Part shown: piece after piece, positions 41,103 to 50,511 of the stretch
Layout of the letters: each line of letters starts with the position of its first letter
How positions within the stretch are numbered: position 1 is the stretch's first letter
DNA from: an uncultured Eubacteriales bacterium
GTDB taxonomy: Bacteria; Bacillota; Clostridia; Oscillospirales; Acutalibacteraceae
Reading direction: 5' to 3'
NCBI GenBank assembly: GCA_934647945.1
Contig: CAKUFK010000015.1
Coordinates: 1-64,000, forward strand
DNA length: 64,000 nt
The notes under the pieces: generated by a model
What the model saw: only the letters and a program-made list of their open reading frames with translations
Told to the model about the DNA's origin: nothing
The model's database searches: none
Made by a program: the position numbers and the translations under genes

Positions 41103-41771
41103 TTACAGTCCGAATTCGCCCTCGTAGCTCACCAAGCTGGCATCCAGGACACCGTCCACCTGGAGGAACTGGTCAATGGTGGCCATCTCGTTGTCCTTCA
41201 GGGAGATCTCGAGGGTGAGCTCGGCGCCGTCCCGGGTCATGGTGCGGGATTTCACCCGATGGCGGGGCAGGGTTTTGAGGGCCTTGGCGATATTGGCGGT
41301 TTTGTCGGGCTCATACCGCAGCACCAGCAGATAGGGGCTTTGCAACTTCTTGTGGAACAGGGAGATGACAAAATAGAGCAGCCCCACCCCGAAGCAGGCG
41401 AAGGCGCCGACCAGATACTGCCCGGCCCCCGTCATGATGCCGCAGGTGATGGCCCAGAACATGAACACCGTGTCGACCGGGTCCTTGATCGCGGTGCGGA
41501 ACCGGACGATGGACAGCGCGCCGACCATACCGAGGGAGAGAGCGAGATTGGAGCTGATGGTGCGGATGACCAGGGCGGTGACCATGGCGAGCAGGACCAG
41601 GGAGATCGCGAAGCCCTTGGAGTAGAGCACCCCGCGGAAGGTCTGGCGGTAGACCAGCAGGATGAAGATGCCCATCAGAAAGGCGACGCCGACCGACAGC
41701 GCCATCTGGCCGACCGTCACGCTTTGGAATTGTTCGAGTACGCTCTTTTTGATCATGTCCATAAAACCCAT
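41103..41771 (-). CDS. DUF4956 membrane protein
   Basis: A 222-residue protein. Four membrane helices fill residues 22-135 (ALSVGVAFLMGIFILLVY, GFAISLVLLAMVTALVI, MFWAITCGIMTGAG, FGVGLLYFVISLF), with the DUF4956 signature SLGMVGALSIVRFRTAIKDPVD between. A cytoplasmic ferredoxin-like tail follows (RVKSRTMTRDGAELTLEISL). It belongs to the conserved CotH-VTC-DUF4956 gene set, whose joint function is not established. ATG at 41771. Confidence 0.88.
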   Translation of the reverse strand: MGFMDMIKKSVLEQFQSVTVGQMALSVGVAFLMGIFILLVYRQTFRGVLYSKGFAISLVLLAMVTALVIRTISSNLALSLGMVGALSIVRFRTAIKDPVDTVFMFWAITCGIMTGAGQYLVGAFACFGVGLLYFVISLFHKKLQSPYLLVLRYEPDKTANIAKALKTLPRHRVKSRTMTRDGAELTLEISLKDNEMATIDQFLQVDGVLDASLVSYEGEFGL

Positions 41772-41801
41772 GGGGGATCCTCCTCTTCTATTTCGGCCGG
41801 G

Positions 41802-42476
41802 TCACTGCAGGCCGCGGCACAGTTCATATTTGGAAATGGCGCATCGGGCAGCGGACAGGGGCCGCAGCAGCTGCCGGACGGCATAGGGCAGAGCATCGTC
41901 GTACTTGACCTCCAGCACCAGCCGGTCCCCCGGCAGCACAGGCAGGGTATAGGGCTCGGGGCTGAACAAGTCGGTGCGGTACTGTCCCGAGTGCAGGTCG
42001 CTGTCCAATGTGATGCGGACATCCCGGAACACGTACGCCTCCCGCATATAATCGACGATGACGGTGGGGCGGAGCAGACGGGTGCGGGCCTTGAGATAGA
42101 AATTCCGCAGCAGGGGGTCGTCGCTGTCCCACAGCGGCCAGGTGTCGCCCGCCAGGATGGCGTCAGCCTGTTCCCGGGTCAGCGGCGCGCTGCGCTTCCG
42201 GGTCAGGGAGCCGAGCTTCTGCTTGAGCTCGAGGCGGATGTAGCGGTCGTCCATATCGTAAAAGCGGATGCGGTATTTCTCCCGTTTTTCCACGCCTTCG
42301 ATCTTGTCGAAGAGGCCGCTCTGCTGATAATCGTCGAAATAGAGGCTGCGGATGAAATAGCGTCCATCCTCCCCCGCGTGGCCATCCCGTCCCAAAGCCG
42401 CGCGCAGGCGCCCCTGGAGCATCCGGGCGGAGGCGGTACTGATAAAGAATTTTTCTTCGTGACGGAAGCCGTCCAT
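41802..42476 (-). CDS. VTC-domain polyphosphate polymerase-like protein
   Basis: A 224-residue VTC domain, the tunnel fold of the yeast Vtc4 polyphosphate polymerase. The basic tunnel strands are visible in RHEEKFFIS, YFIRSLYFDD, KREKYRIRFYDMDDRYIRLELKQK, RLLRPTVIVDYMREAYV and RLVLEVKYDDALP. It has no SPX domain. In bacteria the domain is usually paired with DUF4956 and CotH, as here. Polyphosphate synthesis is likely but untested. ATG at 42476 with GGAGGGG upstream. Confidence 0.9.
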   Translation of the reverse strand: MDGFRHEEKFFISTASARMLQGRLRAALGRDGHAGEDGRYFIRSLYFDDYQQSGLFDKIEGVEKREKYRIRFYDMDDRYIRLELKQKLGSLTRKRSAPLTREQADAILAGDTWPLWDSDDPLLRNFYLKARTRLLRPTVIVDYMREAYVFRDVRITLDSDLHSGQYRTDLFSPEPYTLPVLPGDRLVLEVKYDDALPYAVRQLLRPLSAARCAISKYELCRGLQ

Positions 42477-42489
42477 CGGTACCCCTCCT

Positions 42490-44394
42490 TTATCCGAACA
42501 CCGCGGCGATTTCCTCGTCGGTCAAGGCGAGGATGGAGCGGAGCTGGCTGCTCGTGCGCACTTCCTTCTCAAGCGTCGCCTGCCGTCCCCGGACAAAGGT
42601 GCGCAGCCCCTCCACCCGGGAGGACCAACTGCCGGACGAGCCGCCCCATTTATCCAGATCCCGACCGATCTCGGGTTTCAGAATCTGCTCGAAGCGGTCG
42701 ATATGCGCGATCAGGTTATCTGTGGTGAACACGTTTTGCATCAGATAGGCCATCCGTTCGATGAAGGTGGCCCGGAATTCCGGATTTTTGAGCAGGCGGT
42801 TGACCAGGACGGTGCTCAGCGAATTTCCGGCGCCGGTCCCGTCCGGGTTGAGGATGTGATAAAACCCATAAGGCACCGCGGCGTTCTGGAAACCGAGGTC
42901 CACGTCGTACACGATCCAGTGGAAGCGGCCGCCGTCATAATCGGGGGAGCGGAAAAAACGGATATTGCCGCTGTCCTGATTGCCGCAATAGGCCTCGCTG
43001 ATCAGGTAGTCGCAGTAGCTCTGTACATTCATCCGTTCGGTGACATACCGATAATTGCCGGGATCGGCCATGTCGTGGGTTTTGACGAAGTTGAGCAGCT
43101 CCAGATAGGCCGCGTCGCTGCCCGCATTGACGGTCCGGTTCCCCTGGAGGAGATCCACGGTGTCGGCCGACACACCGCAGTGGGAGGCGACATAATCGGC
43201 ATTGAGCCGTTCCCGGATATAGCGGACGCCGTAATAATCCCCGTTCAAATACATCACGACCGGCCGGTATGCCTGGACGAAGCCGACCCCTGCGTCGTCG
43301 AGCACGCTCGTAAACATCGCGTCCTTCATCACGGTGAGGAGGCGGTCTTGACCCGAGGTGCGCAGGATCAGGTTATCATACTCGCCGAAGTCCCGGCTGT
43401 CGAAGACCGGATAGTCGAGGGAGGATGCCCCATAGCAATCCCGGAAATTGAGCGCTAAGGATTTCTTTTCATAGATCCGGGACATGCCGCCGAAGACTTT
43501 GAGGCCACAATCGGCTGAAAAACCGGGATCCTCCCCGCCAGGGCCATTTTTGGGAAGCAGCTCGACGTGAGCGTAGCGCTCCCAATCCTGAAAAAAGTTG
43601 GCTCCGTTGTGGGGATAGGCCGGTGAACCCCCGCCCAGGACGAGGATCCCGCGGTCGTGACTGAACAGGCCGTCAGGATCGGAGGTGACGCTGACGACGT
43701 CCATGGTATGGTTCTCTCCTATAATATAGGAAAAGGTAGAGCAGGCACTCGGCACCGCGCCTGGCTCGAGCGAAACCGCCCGCAGGGATGCGGATTTATC
43801 CAGGGTGATGGGGCCGGTATAGGGAGTGCTCGACGACGTGGGCACCGTGCCGTCCAGCGTATAATACAGATGCTCGCCGAGAAGAGAAACCTCCAGCGGG
43901 CCCGCCGCGTACACCCCCGCGGGGGTCGCGGCCTCCGGGGCGGAGGAGAGGCGGCGCAGCCCACCTGTATTGGCTCCGCCGGGGGTGGGGGAGGAAAAGT
44001 AGAAGAGCCCGGGTTCCGTGTCCATCCGGCCCCGGCTGACGTTCATAGGCAGGCCGGTGTAGGAAATCCCGTCGAGGAGCCGCCCGTCCGCGTCATACAG
44101 ATAGACGGCGCCGTCGCCGTTGAGGCGGAAATTGGTCTGGCGGTTCCGGGCATCCGGCAGGTTGGCTTCGTTGCAGTAAAATACCACCCGCCCACCCGGC
44201 TGCAGGGTGACGTCGGGCAGGGGAAAAAGGCCGGGCAGCTCCGGATCGTCGGAGAGAAAGAGGCCGGCGAGGCTGACCGGAGCATCCGAGATATTCTGCA
44301 GCTCCACCCAATCGCTGCGGTCGATGGCACCGACCGTCGTGTTGCGGGACATGACCTCTGAGACCCGCACCGCGCTTTGGCGGATGGTGTCCAC
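42490..44394 (-). CDS. CotH kinase-family protein, C-terminal part of a frameshifted gene
   Basis: A 634-codon frame that continues the protein of 44043-45425 after a frameshift near 44440. It starts within an LTD (lamin-tail) domain (DWVELQNISDAPVSLAGLFLSDDPEL), then a chitobiase-like C-terminal domain (YYTLDGTVPTSSSTPYTGPITL). The CotH kinase-like domain covers about residues 230-620, with GLKVFGGMSRIYEKKSLAL and the catalytic-type HWIVYDVDLGFQN near residue 495-507. CotH domains are atypical kinases found in spore coats and surface proteins. No ribosome-binding site precedes the first ATG, so this half is probably not translated alone. Confidence 0.75.
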   Translation of the reverse strand: MDTIRQSAVRVSEVMSRNTTVGAIDRSDWVELQNISDAPVSLAGLFLSDDPELPGLFPLPDVTLQPGGRVVFYCNEANLPDARNRQTNFRLNGDGAVYLYDADGRLLDGISYTGLPMNVSRGRMDTEPGLFYFSSPTPGGANTGGLRRLSSAPEAATPAGVYAAGPLEVSLLGEHLYYTLDGTVPTSSSTPYTGPITLDKSASLRAVSLEPGAVPSACSTFSYIIGENHTMDVVSVTSDPDGLFSHDRGILVLGGGSPAYPHNGANFFQDWERYAHVELLPKNGPGGEDPGFSADCGLKVFGGMSRIYEKKSLALNFRDCYGASSLDYPVFDSRDFGEYDNLILRTSGQDRLLTVMKDAMFTSVLDDAGVGFVQAYRPVVMYLNGDYYGVRYIRERLNADYVASHCGVSADTVDLLQGNRTVNAGSDAAYLELLNFVKTHDMADPGNYRYVTERMNVQSYCDYLISEAYCGNQDSGNIRFFRSPDYDGGRFHWIVYDVDLGFQNAAVPYGFYHILNPDGTGAGNSLSTVLVNRLLKNPEFRATFIERMAYLMQNVFTTDNLIAHIDRFEQILKPEIGRDLDKWGGSSGSWSSRVEGLRTFVRGRQATLEKEVRTSSQLRSILALTDEEIAAVFG

Positions 44395-45425
44395 CCTCTG
44401 CGCGTGTGCGCGGATCCCTTCCTCGGTATTGGGATAACCGGGGAGGGCTCGCCTACCGACCAGGCGCCGCCGGCATCCCGCAGGAGTGCGGCGTCCGCGG
44501 CGAGGCCATTGACCTCCACCTGATCGATCAGGACACCGGCGGGGGTGGAGAGGTAGAGGGTGTCGCTCGACCGGTTGATCTTAAAAGGTGCGTGGAGCTC
44601 TTCCGGATCGGCGGAGTGCCCCTTGTCCGAGGCGAAGACCAGCACGGTTTCCCCCGGGGCCAGGGTACGTTCCGGAAACTGCCATTTGAGGGGTTCGTCC
44701 GGGTCGTTGGTCAGCCCATAGCCCTTCAGCGCGGCCGGTTCATCCGAACGGTTGACGACCTCTATGTAATCGGGATAGGCCCCGTCGGCATCCGGGAGGG
44801 TCAACGTGTTTTGGGCCAGGATTTCACTGAGGAACAGGGCGTCGGATGTCCCGACCCGAGTGGCGCGGTAGGCGGCGTAGCCCTCGTCGGTGTTGGGGTA
44901 TCCCGGCGTGCTGTGCGCCGACTCGGAAAAGCCCGCGGTGGTCCGGACGGCCGAGACGTTCGTCTGAAGCGGAATAGTGACGGTGGTATCCTCCACATCG
45001 CCCGAGGCGTCCTTGAGGGAGAGGGTTTCGCCGCCGGCCGCTTTCAGACGGAAGTTGGCGTGCAGGGGATCCTTGCCGTCCCCATCGCAGAAAATCACCA
45101 GGTATTCATCCGCTTCCAGGGTACGGGCGGGCAGCAGCCAGGTCGTATTGCCGTCGGACAGCGCCCAGCCGGCGAGGGATATGCGCGAGCCGGTGGTGTT
45201 ATGCAGCTCCACCCAGTCGCTGAAAAGCCCGTTACCGTCCGGATAGGCTGAGCCGTTGCTGGTCATGTATTCGGATATTTCCACCCGTGCGGCCGGGACG
45301 GTTCCCCCCGCTTCGATCACAGGGCCGGAGGAAAAGACCGTGCCCAAGACGAACAGCAGCAGCAGACCGGCCAGGGAAGCGGCGATCAGGGCCATCCGGC
45401 CCCGGACGGGGGATTGAGCGGGCAT
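44043..45425 (-). CDS. LTD-domain N-terminal part of the frameshifted CotH gene
   Basis: ATG at 45425 after AAAGGAGA. A signal-anchor helix (LIAASLAGLLLLFVLGTVF, about 13-31) is followed by two lamin-tail domains (SDWVELHNTTGSRISLAGWAL and YIEVVNRSDEPAALKGYGL). At GEPSP the expected GYPN continues in another frame (bases 44438-44446 lack one base in a CCCCGG run), so the last 130 codons of this frame are nonsense. The earlier copy of the same junction in this protein (STPGYPNTDEG) shows what was lost. Either a recent frameshift or an assembly error. First gene of the VTC/DUF4956 operon. Confidence 0.7.
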   Translation of the reverse strand: MPAQSPVRGRMALIAASLAGLLLLFVLGTVFSSGPVIEAGGTVPAARVEISEYMTSNGSAYPDGNGLFSDWVELHNTTGSRISLAGWALSDGNTTWLLPARTLEADEYLVIFCDGDGKDPLHANFRLKAAGGETLSLKDASGDVEDTTVTIPLQTNVSAVRTTAGFSESAHSTPGYPNTDEGYAAYRATRVGTSDALFLSEILAQNTLTLPDADGAYPDYIEVVNRSDEPAALKGYGLTNDPDEPLKWQFPERTLAPGETVLVFASDKGHSADPEELHAPFKINRSSDTLYLSTPAGVLIDQVEVNGLAADAALLRDAGGAWSVGEPSPVIPIPRKGSAHTRRGWTPSAKARCGSQRSCPATRRSVPSTAAIGWSCRISRMLRSASPASFSPTIRSCPAFFPCPTSPCSRVGGWYFTATKPTCRMPGTARPISASTATAPSICMTRTGGSSTGFPTPACL

Positions 45426-45649
45426 GGCGGCATCTCCTTTGCGCTTGGCAGGTAAAATGGACGGACATCCCGTCCGGAAACCGGCGGGGACAGGCCGATG
45501 ATTTATGGTATGCCGGAAACCGGTCCGGTATGACGGACCGGACGGCAGAATGAGCGAAAAGGGTCGGAAAACAGGCGGTTTCGACAAATTTTGCGGAAAA
45601 GGGCGCAAAACAGCCCCGCAAATGCGGAGTACACCCCACGTTTATGTTT

Positions 45650-45658
45650 AGTATACCA
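45650..45658 (-). promoter_or_regulatory. Extended -10 promoter of the CotH operon
   Basis: On the minus strand TGGTATACT (TGN plus TATACT). No good -35 box is visible. The leader is about 220 nt. Confidence 0.45.
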
Positions 45659-45758
45659 CAGAAAGAACCGATCCGCCACAAGGGAAGATCAGTCAATTTT
45701 CATAAATTATCGGAAGAAATTCATGAAGAAGGACGATGCCGGGTATATTAAAAAAGAG

Positions 45759-45787
45759 TTGTGACATCTGGCGTTTTATGCTAAAAT
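45759..45787 (+). promoter_or_regulatory. Promoter of the V-ATPase operon
   Basis: TTGTGA (45759-45764), 17-bp spacer, TAAAAT (45782-45787), 66 nt before the first gene. Confidence 0.65.
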
Positions 45788-45853
45788 AGGTAAAGTTTCA
45801 CATAAATTTAAGGGCACGTGAAAAAGTGCCTGTGGGTAAAGGCCGGTGAAAAG

Positions 45854-46183
45854 ATGGCACTGTCGATGATCGAACAGATCCGCGAAGCGGAGTTGCAGGC
45901 GGAGCAGGTGGAACAGGACGCGAAGGAACGGGCGGACCGGATCCTCCGCGAGGCCGCCGAAAAGGCGGGCGCCCTGCAGAAAGAAGCCGCCGCGCAGGCG
46001 GCAAAATCACGGCGGGAGATGCTGGAACAGGCACAGGCCGAGGCCGAAGCCATCCGGGCGGAGGCGCAGCAAAGGGCGGAGACAGAAGCCGGGGCTCTGT
46101 CGCAGCAGGCGGCCGTCCGCCGGGAACAGGCGCAGAGGGAGGCGGCCGCCTGCCTGACCGGGGTGGAAGATCTGCGGCTGTGA
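45854..46183 (+). CDS. ntpF: V-type ATPase subunit H/G (NtpF-like stalk subunit)
   Basis: A 109-residue, almost wholly coiled-coil protein, starting MALSMIEQIREAELQAEQ and rich in Glu, Ala and Gln. Size, position at the head of the operon and heptad pattern match the peripheral-stalk subunit named NtpF in Enterococcus hirae (AhaH in archaea), the partner of subunit E. The ATG at 45854 has only a GGTG-type ribosome-binding site; an upstream ATG-like extension is not supported. Confidence 0.8.
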   Translation: MALSMIEQIREAELQAEQVEQDAKERADRILREAAEKAGALQKEAAAQAAKSRREMLEQAQAEAEAIRAEAQQRAETEAGALSQQAAVRREQAQREAAACLTGVEDLRL

Positions 46184-46285
46184 CGCTAAAGATAGCGCGT
46201 CGTTTCCCGCCGGTTTTGCCAGCGGGCTGACGGGCCGTCCCCCATCCCTTTACGGAAATTCACAGGACGGCGGAGGTGTGTTGTA

Positions 46286-48286
46286 TTGGCAAAGATGCAG
46301 ATGATGCGAGTCGGCATGGTGGCCCTCCGGTCCGACCGGAAGCCGCTGCTGGAGGCCCTGCAGTGGATGGGGGTTCTGGACATCGAGTCCGCGGCAGCTT
46401 CCGAGGAGACGCTTCCGGAGGGGTTCACCCGTCCGGATACCCGCAGCCAGACCGCCTCTTTCGAACGGGCGGCGGCGGTCGCGGCACAGGCGCTCGGGAT
46501 CCTCAACGAAGCCGCGCCGGAGTCCAAGGGCCTGCTCGCCGGCCTATCGGGGCGGCGGGAGATTACGGCGGAAGATTTTGAACAGACGGTGGCGGACAGC
46601 CGGGAGATCATGGATCTCTGCCATCAGGTGCTCGATTGGCAGAAGCGGAGAACGGAGTGCGCCGCCGACATCCAGCGCATCAGCACAAGCCTGGAGCAGA
46701 TGGCCCCCTGGCAGTCGTTGGACGTACCCTTCCGTTTCGGCGGGACGCGGACCACGGCGGCTTTCATTGGGGTGCTGCCCGCCCGTTTCAGCGAAACGGA
46801 GCTGCGGGACGCGCTTGCCGGGAAAGAGCCGGGCGCGGCATTTGAGGTGGAAGTCCTGCACACCTCCCCAGAGCAGACCTGCCTGTTCCTCCTTTGCCGG
46901 AGGGAGGACGCGGCCGCCCTTGGCCAGACACTCCGGTCCATGGGGTTTTCCAGGCCGCCGGTTACGGCGGGCACCTCCAAACAAGGAATGCTGCCGACGG
47001 ACGAAATCGACCGGCTGCAGGACAGACGGCGGGCCCTCGAAGAGGAAAAGGCGGATTTGACGCGTCAGATCGAGGAAGCAGCGGCGAACCGGCGCCGGAT
47101 TGAAAATACCATCGATTATTACACGGTAAGGGCCGAGAAATACCGGATCATCGGGGAGCTGGGGCACACGAGACATACCTTTCTCGTCACCGGATACATC
47201 CCGGAAGTGGACCTGCCCTTGCTGAAGGACCGGCTGGAAACCCGGTTTTCCCTGCTGCTGGAGGCGGAACCGGCTGAAGACGGCAAAGCGCCGGTCAAGC
47301 TGCGCAACAACGCCTTTGTCCGGCCGGCCGAAACCATTACCGAGATGTATGCCCTGCCCCTGACCAGCGATATCGATCCCACACCGGTAATGAGCATTTT
47401 CTATTACCTCTTTTTCGGTATGATGCTATCCGACGCGGGTTACGGCCTGCTGTTGGTCTTGGGCAGCTGGTTTCTCATCAAAAAATGCCGTCCCGAGCCG
47501 GGGATGCGCCGGAATCTTCAGCTATTTTTCTGCTGTGGGGTGGCGACCATCTTCTGGGGCTTGGCCTTCGGCAGTTTTTTCGGGGATGCGATCCCCCTCA
47601 TCTCCGGGACTTTTTTCGGGCATGAGGTCAATCTGCCCCGGCTGCTGGATCCCATGACCCAGGCGGTGGAGCTTCTGGTCCTCAGCCTGGTGCTGGGCTT
47701 CCTCCAGATCATGGTGGGGATGGGCTGCAAATTCTATGTGCAGTGGAGAAGCGGCGACCGGTGGGGCGCGGTGTTCGACACCGGCTTTTGGATGACCGGG
47801 CTAGCCGGCATCGGCCTGTGGCTGGCCGGCGGGATGCTGACGCCGGTGCTGGCGACGGTGGGAATGTGGACCGCGATCCTGTCGGCGCTGGGGCTGGTGC
47901 TGACGGCTGGCCGGGCGAAAAAGGGACCGATGCGGTTCGTCTCCGGGCTCGCCAGCCTGTACGACTCCACCAGTTATGTCAGCGACCTGATGTCGTATTC
48001 CCGCCTGATGGCCCTGGGATTGACCACCGGCGCCATGGCCTCGGTTTTCAATAAGCTCGGCACCATCATGGGCGGCGGTGTCGGAGGGGTGATCCTGATG
48101 CTGATCATCTTCCCGGTCGGGCACGCCATTTCCTTCGGCCTCAACGCTCTGGGGGCGTATGTCCATACCATCCGGCTCCAATACGTGGAGCTCTTTTCCA
48201 AGTTCTATGAGGGCGGCGGCCGGCCGTTCCGGCCTTTTGCCCTGCGCAGCCACTATATCAGAATCAAGGAGGAAACAAAACAATGA
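46286..48286 (+). CDS. ntpI: V-type ATPase subunit I
   Basis: A 666-residue a-type subunit. The N-terminal cytoplasmic half (to about 365) contains two coiled-coil stretches that hold the peripheral stalks. The C-terminal half has seven or eight membrane helices, with MSYSRLMALGLTTGAMA carrying the conserved Arg that faces the rotor ring. FFGMMLSDAGYGLLL and FGLNALGAYVHTIRLQYVEFF-type motifs (here LQYVELFSKFYEGGG) are family signatures. It starts with TTG at 46286, 8 nt after GGAGGT. Its stop overlaps ntpK (ATGA). Confidence 0.93.
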   Translation: MAKMQMMRVGMVALRSDRKPLLEALQWMGVLDIESAAASEETLPEGFTRPDTRSQTASFERAAAVAAQALGILNEAAPESKGLLAGLSGRREITAEDFEQTVADSREIMDLCHQVLDWQKRRTECAADIQRISTSLEQMAPWQSLDVPFRFGGTRTTAAFIGVLPARFSETELRDALAGKEPGAAFEVEVLHTSPEQTCLFLLCRREDAAALGQTLRSMGFSRPPVTAGTSKQGMLPTDEIDRLQDRRRALEEEKADLTRQIEEAAANRRRIENTIDYYTVRAEKYRIIGELGHTRHTFLVTGYIPEVDLPLLKDRLETRFSLLLEAEPAEDGKAPVKLRNNAFVRPAETITEMYALPLTSDIDPTPVMSIFYYLFFGMMLSDAGYGLLLVLGSWFLIKKCRPEPGMRRNLQLFFCCGVATIFWGLAFGSFFGDAIPLISGTFFGHEVNLPRLLDPMTQAVELLVLSLVLGFLQIMVGMGCKFYVQWRSGDRWGAVFDTGFWMTGLAGIGLWLAGGMLTPVLATVGMWTAILSALGLVLTAGRAKKGPMRFVSGLASLYDSTSYVSDLMSYSRLMALGLTTGAMASVFNKLGTIMGGGVGGVILMLIIFPVGHAISFGLNALGAYVHTIRLQYVELFSKFYEGGGRPFRPFALRSHYIRIKEETKQ

Positions 48287-48762
48287 GTCTGGGAACCATT
48301 TTGGCGCTGATCAGCGCCGCGATCGCGACGGTGTTCGCCGGGATCGGTTCGATCCGAGGGGTCGGGATGTCGGCGGAAGCCGGCATGGGAGTGCTCGCGG
48401 AGGATCCCTCCAAGTTCGGCAAGCTGCTGGTGCTGGAGCTGCTGCCCGGCACCCAGGGCCTGTACGGCTTCATCGTGTCCTTTTTGATCCTGATGAACAT
48501 CGGCATTTTCGGCGGGATCAACGCGAATATCGCCAGTGAAGTGGGCTGGCTGTATATCGTCGCATCCCTGCCCATTGCCATCGGCGGGCTGATCTCCGGT
48601 ATCGCGCAGGGCCGGGCCGCTGTGGCGGGCATTTCCCTGCTGGCCAAACGGCAGAGCGAGTTTTCCAAGGCGATGGTCTCCACCACCCTGGTGGAAATCT
48701 ATGCGCTGCTGTCTTTCCTGGTCTCCCTGCTGTCGGTGCTGGCCATCAGCCGCCTGGGCTAA
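48283..48762 (+). CDS. ntpK: V-type ATPase subunit K (rotor ring)
   Basis: A 159-residue proteolipid of four membrane helices, i.e. two fused hairpins, as in Enterococcus hirae NtpK. The residues that bind sodium there are recognisable: LLPGTQGLYGF (Leu, Thr, Gln), SGIAQGRAAVAG (second Gln), and TLVEIYALLSF (the ion-binding Glu). The first hairpin has no carboxylate, so each subunit carries one ion site. A sodium-motive rather than proton-motive enzyme is therefore predicted. ATGA overlap with ntpI. Confidence 0.94.
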   Translation: MSLGTILALISAAIATVFAGIGSIRGVGMSAEAGMGVLAEDPSKFGKLLVLELLPGTQGLYGFIVSFLILMNIGIFGGINANIASEVGWLYIVASLPIAIGGLISGIAQGRAAVAGISLLAKRQSEFSKAMVSTTLVEIYALLSFLVSLLSVLAISRLG

Positions 48763-48786
48763 TCCAACGCGAACGGAGGAATGACC

Positions 48787-49368
48787 ATGTCGGGCACGCA
48801 GGATATGATCGCGCGCATCCTCGCGGACGCCGAGGCGGAGGGAGCACGTATCGAAGAACAGGCTCGGAACAAGGCCGGAGTCCTTCTGCAGGAGGCAGGG
48901 GAACAGGCGGAGGAATCGAAACGGCGAGCGGCTGAGGAAGCGGCGAAGCAGGCGGAGGACATCGTGCGTTCCGCCAGGTCGGCCGCCGAGCTCATCCGCC
49001 GCAATATCCTGCTGGAAAAACGGCGGGGGCTGATCGCGGACGTCCTGAACGGCACGGTCCGGGCGCTTGCGGCTTTGCCGGATGAAACGTATCTGCCGCT
49101 GCTTCTGCGGCTGTCGGAAGCGGCCGCGAGGACGGGCGAGGGCGTGCTGCGCCTGAACGCGCGGGATCTGGCCCGGCCGGGGACGGCGGCGCTGTCCCGG
49201 GATCTGGGCGGCGGCCGGAGCATCCGGCTGTCCGAGGAACCGGCCGCCATCGACGGCGGGTTCCTGCTCGAGTATGGGGAGCTGGAGATGAACAGTTCGT
49301 TTTCCGCCCTCTTGGAGGAGAAACGGGAGCGGCTGGAAGACCTGCTCAACCGGGAGTTGTTCGGCTAA
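48787..49368 (+). CDS. ntpE: V-type ATPase subunit E
   Basis: A 193-residue peripheral-stalk subunit. A long N-terminal helix (about 5-75, Ala/Glu/Arg-rich) joins a globular C-terminal domain (VLNGTVRALAALPDETYLPLL, AAIDGGFLLEYGELEMNSSFSALL), the standard subunit E layout. Of two nearby ATGs, 48787 has the better spacing (8 nt from GGAGG). Confidence 0.88.
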   Translation: MSGTQDMIARILADAEAEGARIEEQARNKAGVLLQEAGEQAEESKRRAAEEAAKQAEDIVRSARSAAELIRRNILLEKRRGLIADVLNGTVRALAALPDETYLPLLLRLSEAAARTGEGVLRLNARDLARPGTAALSRDLGGGRSIRLSEEPAAIDGGFLLEYGELEMNSSFSALLEEKRERLEDLLNRELFG

Positions 49369-49398
49369 CCGATTCTATTCACGAAGGGAGGCGGCGGC

Positions 49399-50385
49399 AT
49401 GGGGGCATCGTATGCATATGCGGTCGGCAATGTCCGCGCCAGGGAACCAGCCCTGCTCACCCGTCCGGACATGGAGCAGCTGCTGGGCGTATCCGATGTG
49501 GCCGAGCTTTTGGCCGCCCTGCGGGACAGGGGATTCGGCGGTTCCATGCCGGAGGGCGGGAACGCCGGTATGGAAGACCTCTTCCGGGAGGAAACCCGGG
49601 ATCTGTGGCGGTATCTGAAAGAGGTCTCCCCGGATTTTTCCCTCTACGACGCGTTTCTCTACCGGCAGGACATCCACAACTGCAAGGCAGTGATCAAAGG
49701 CGTGCTGTCGGGGCGGGCGTATCAGCCGCTGCTGCTCGAACCGTCGTCGGTCCCGCCAGAGGATCTGGAAAAAGCCGTGCGGGAAGGGGCGTTCGAGCTG
49801 CTGCCCCCATTCCTGCGGGAAGCGGCCGGCCGGGCCTATGAGATCCTGGCCCATGCGGCCGATGCGCAGCTCGCCGATGCGGTCCTGGACCGGGCGGGGA
49901 TGGCCGCGATGCTGGCAGCCGCGGACCGATCGCGGGTGCCGATGCTGCGGGAGCTTATGGCGACGCAGGTATTCTATGCCGACTGCAAAACCGCCCTGCG
50001 GGCGGCCCGGGCTGGAAAACCGCCCGCTTATCTCGAACAGGCCCTCTGCCCCTGTCCCGGGCTGGACATCGGGACGCTGGCCGCAGCGGCCGCCGCAGGA
50101 GAAAAGGCGGTGCTCGCCTGCATGGAGGAGCTCGATGCGTACGGCAGCAGGCAGGCGGCGGAGCGGTACCGGGAATCTCCCTCGTCTTTTGAAAAATTTG
50201 TCGACGACCGGACGATGGAGGTGGCCCGGAAAGGGCGGAGCGTTACCCTGGGCCCCGAACCGCTGCTTGGGTATCTCGTGGCGAAGGAGATGCAGCAAAA
50301 GGATCTGCACATCCTGTTTTCCGGGCTGCGGGCCGGTCAGGCGGAAGCGGATATCCGCTTCCGCCTGCGGGAGCTGTATCCGTAA
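49399..50385 (+). CDS. ntpC: V-type ATPase subunit C
   Basis: A 328-residue, all-helical protein of the subunit C/d family, which forms the funnel linking the central stalk to the membrane ring. YAYAVGNVRAREPALLTRPDMEQLL at the N terminus and LLGYLVAKEMQQKDLHILFSG near the C terminus are typical; residues are 49399-start Met with GGGAGG upstream. No insertion or truncation. Confidence 0.9.
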   Translation: MGASYAYAVGNVRAREPALLTRPDMEQLLGVSDVAELLAALRDRGFGGSMPEGGNAGMEDLFREETRDLWRYLKEVSPDFSLYDAFLYRQDIHNCKAVIKGVLSGRAYQPLLLEPSSVPPEDLEKAVREGAFELLPPFLREAAGRAYEILAHAADAQLADAVLDRAGMAAMLAAADRSRVPMLRELMATQVFYADCKTALRAARAGKPPAYLEQALCPCPGLDIGTLAAAAAAGEKAVLACMEELDAYGSRQAAERYRESPSSFEKFVDDRTMEVARKGRSVTLGPEPLLGYLVAKEMQQKDLHILFSGLRAGQAEADIRFRLRELYP

Positions 50386-50511
50386 GGCCTGGCCGGGCGG
50401 GGATAAAGGGCCGCCGGAGATAGGGCGGCCATAAAATCACAGAATCAGCACCGGATGGGGAGTCGGATACCGGTGCGGGGTTCATTCTATGCGGAAATGA
50501 GGGAGACTGCC

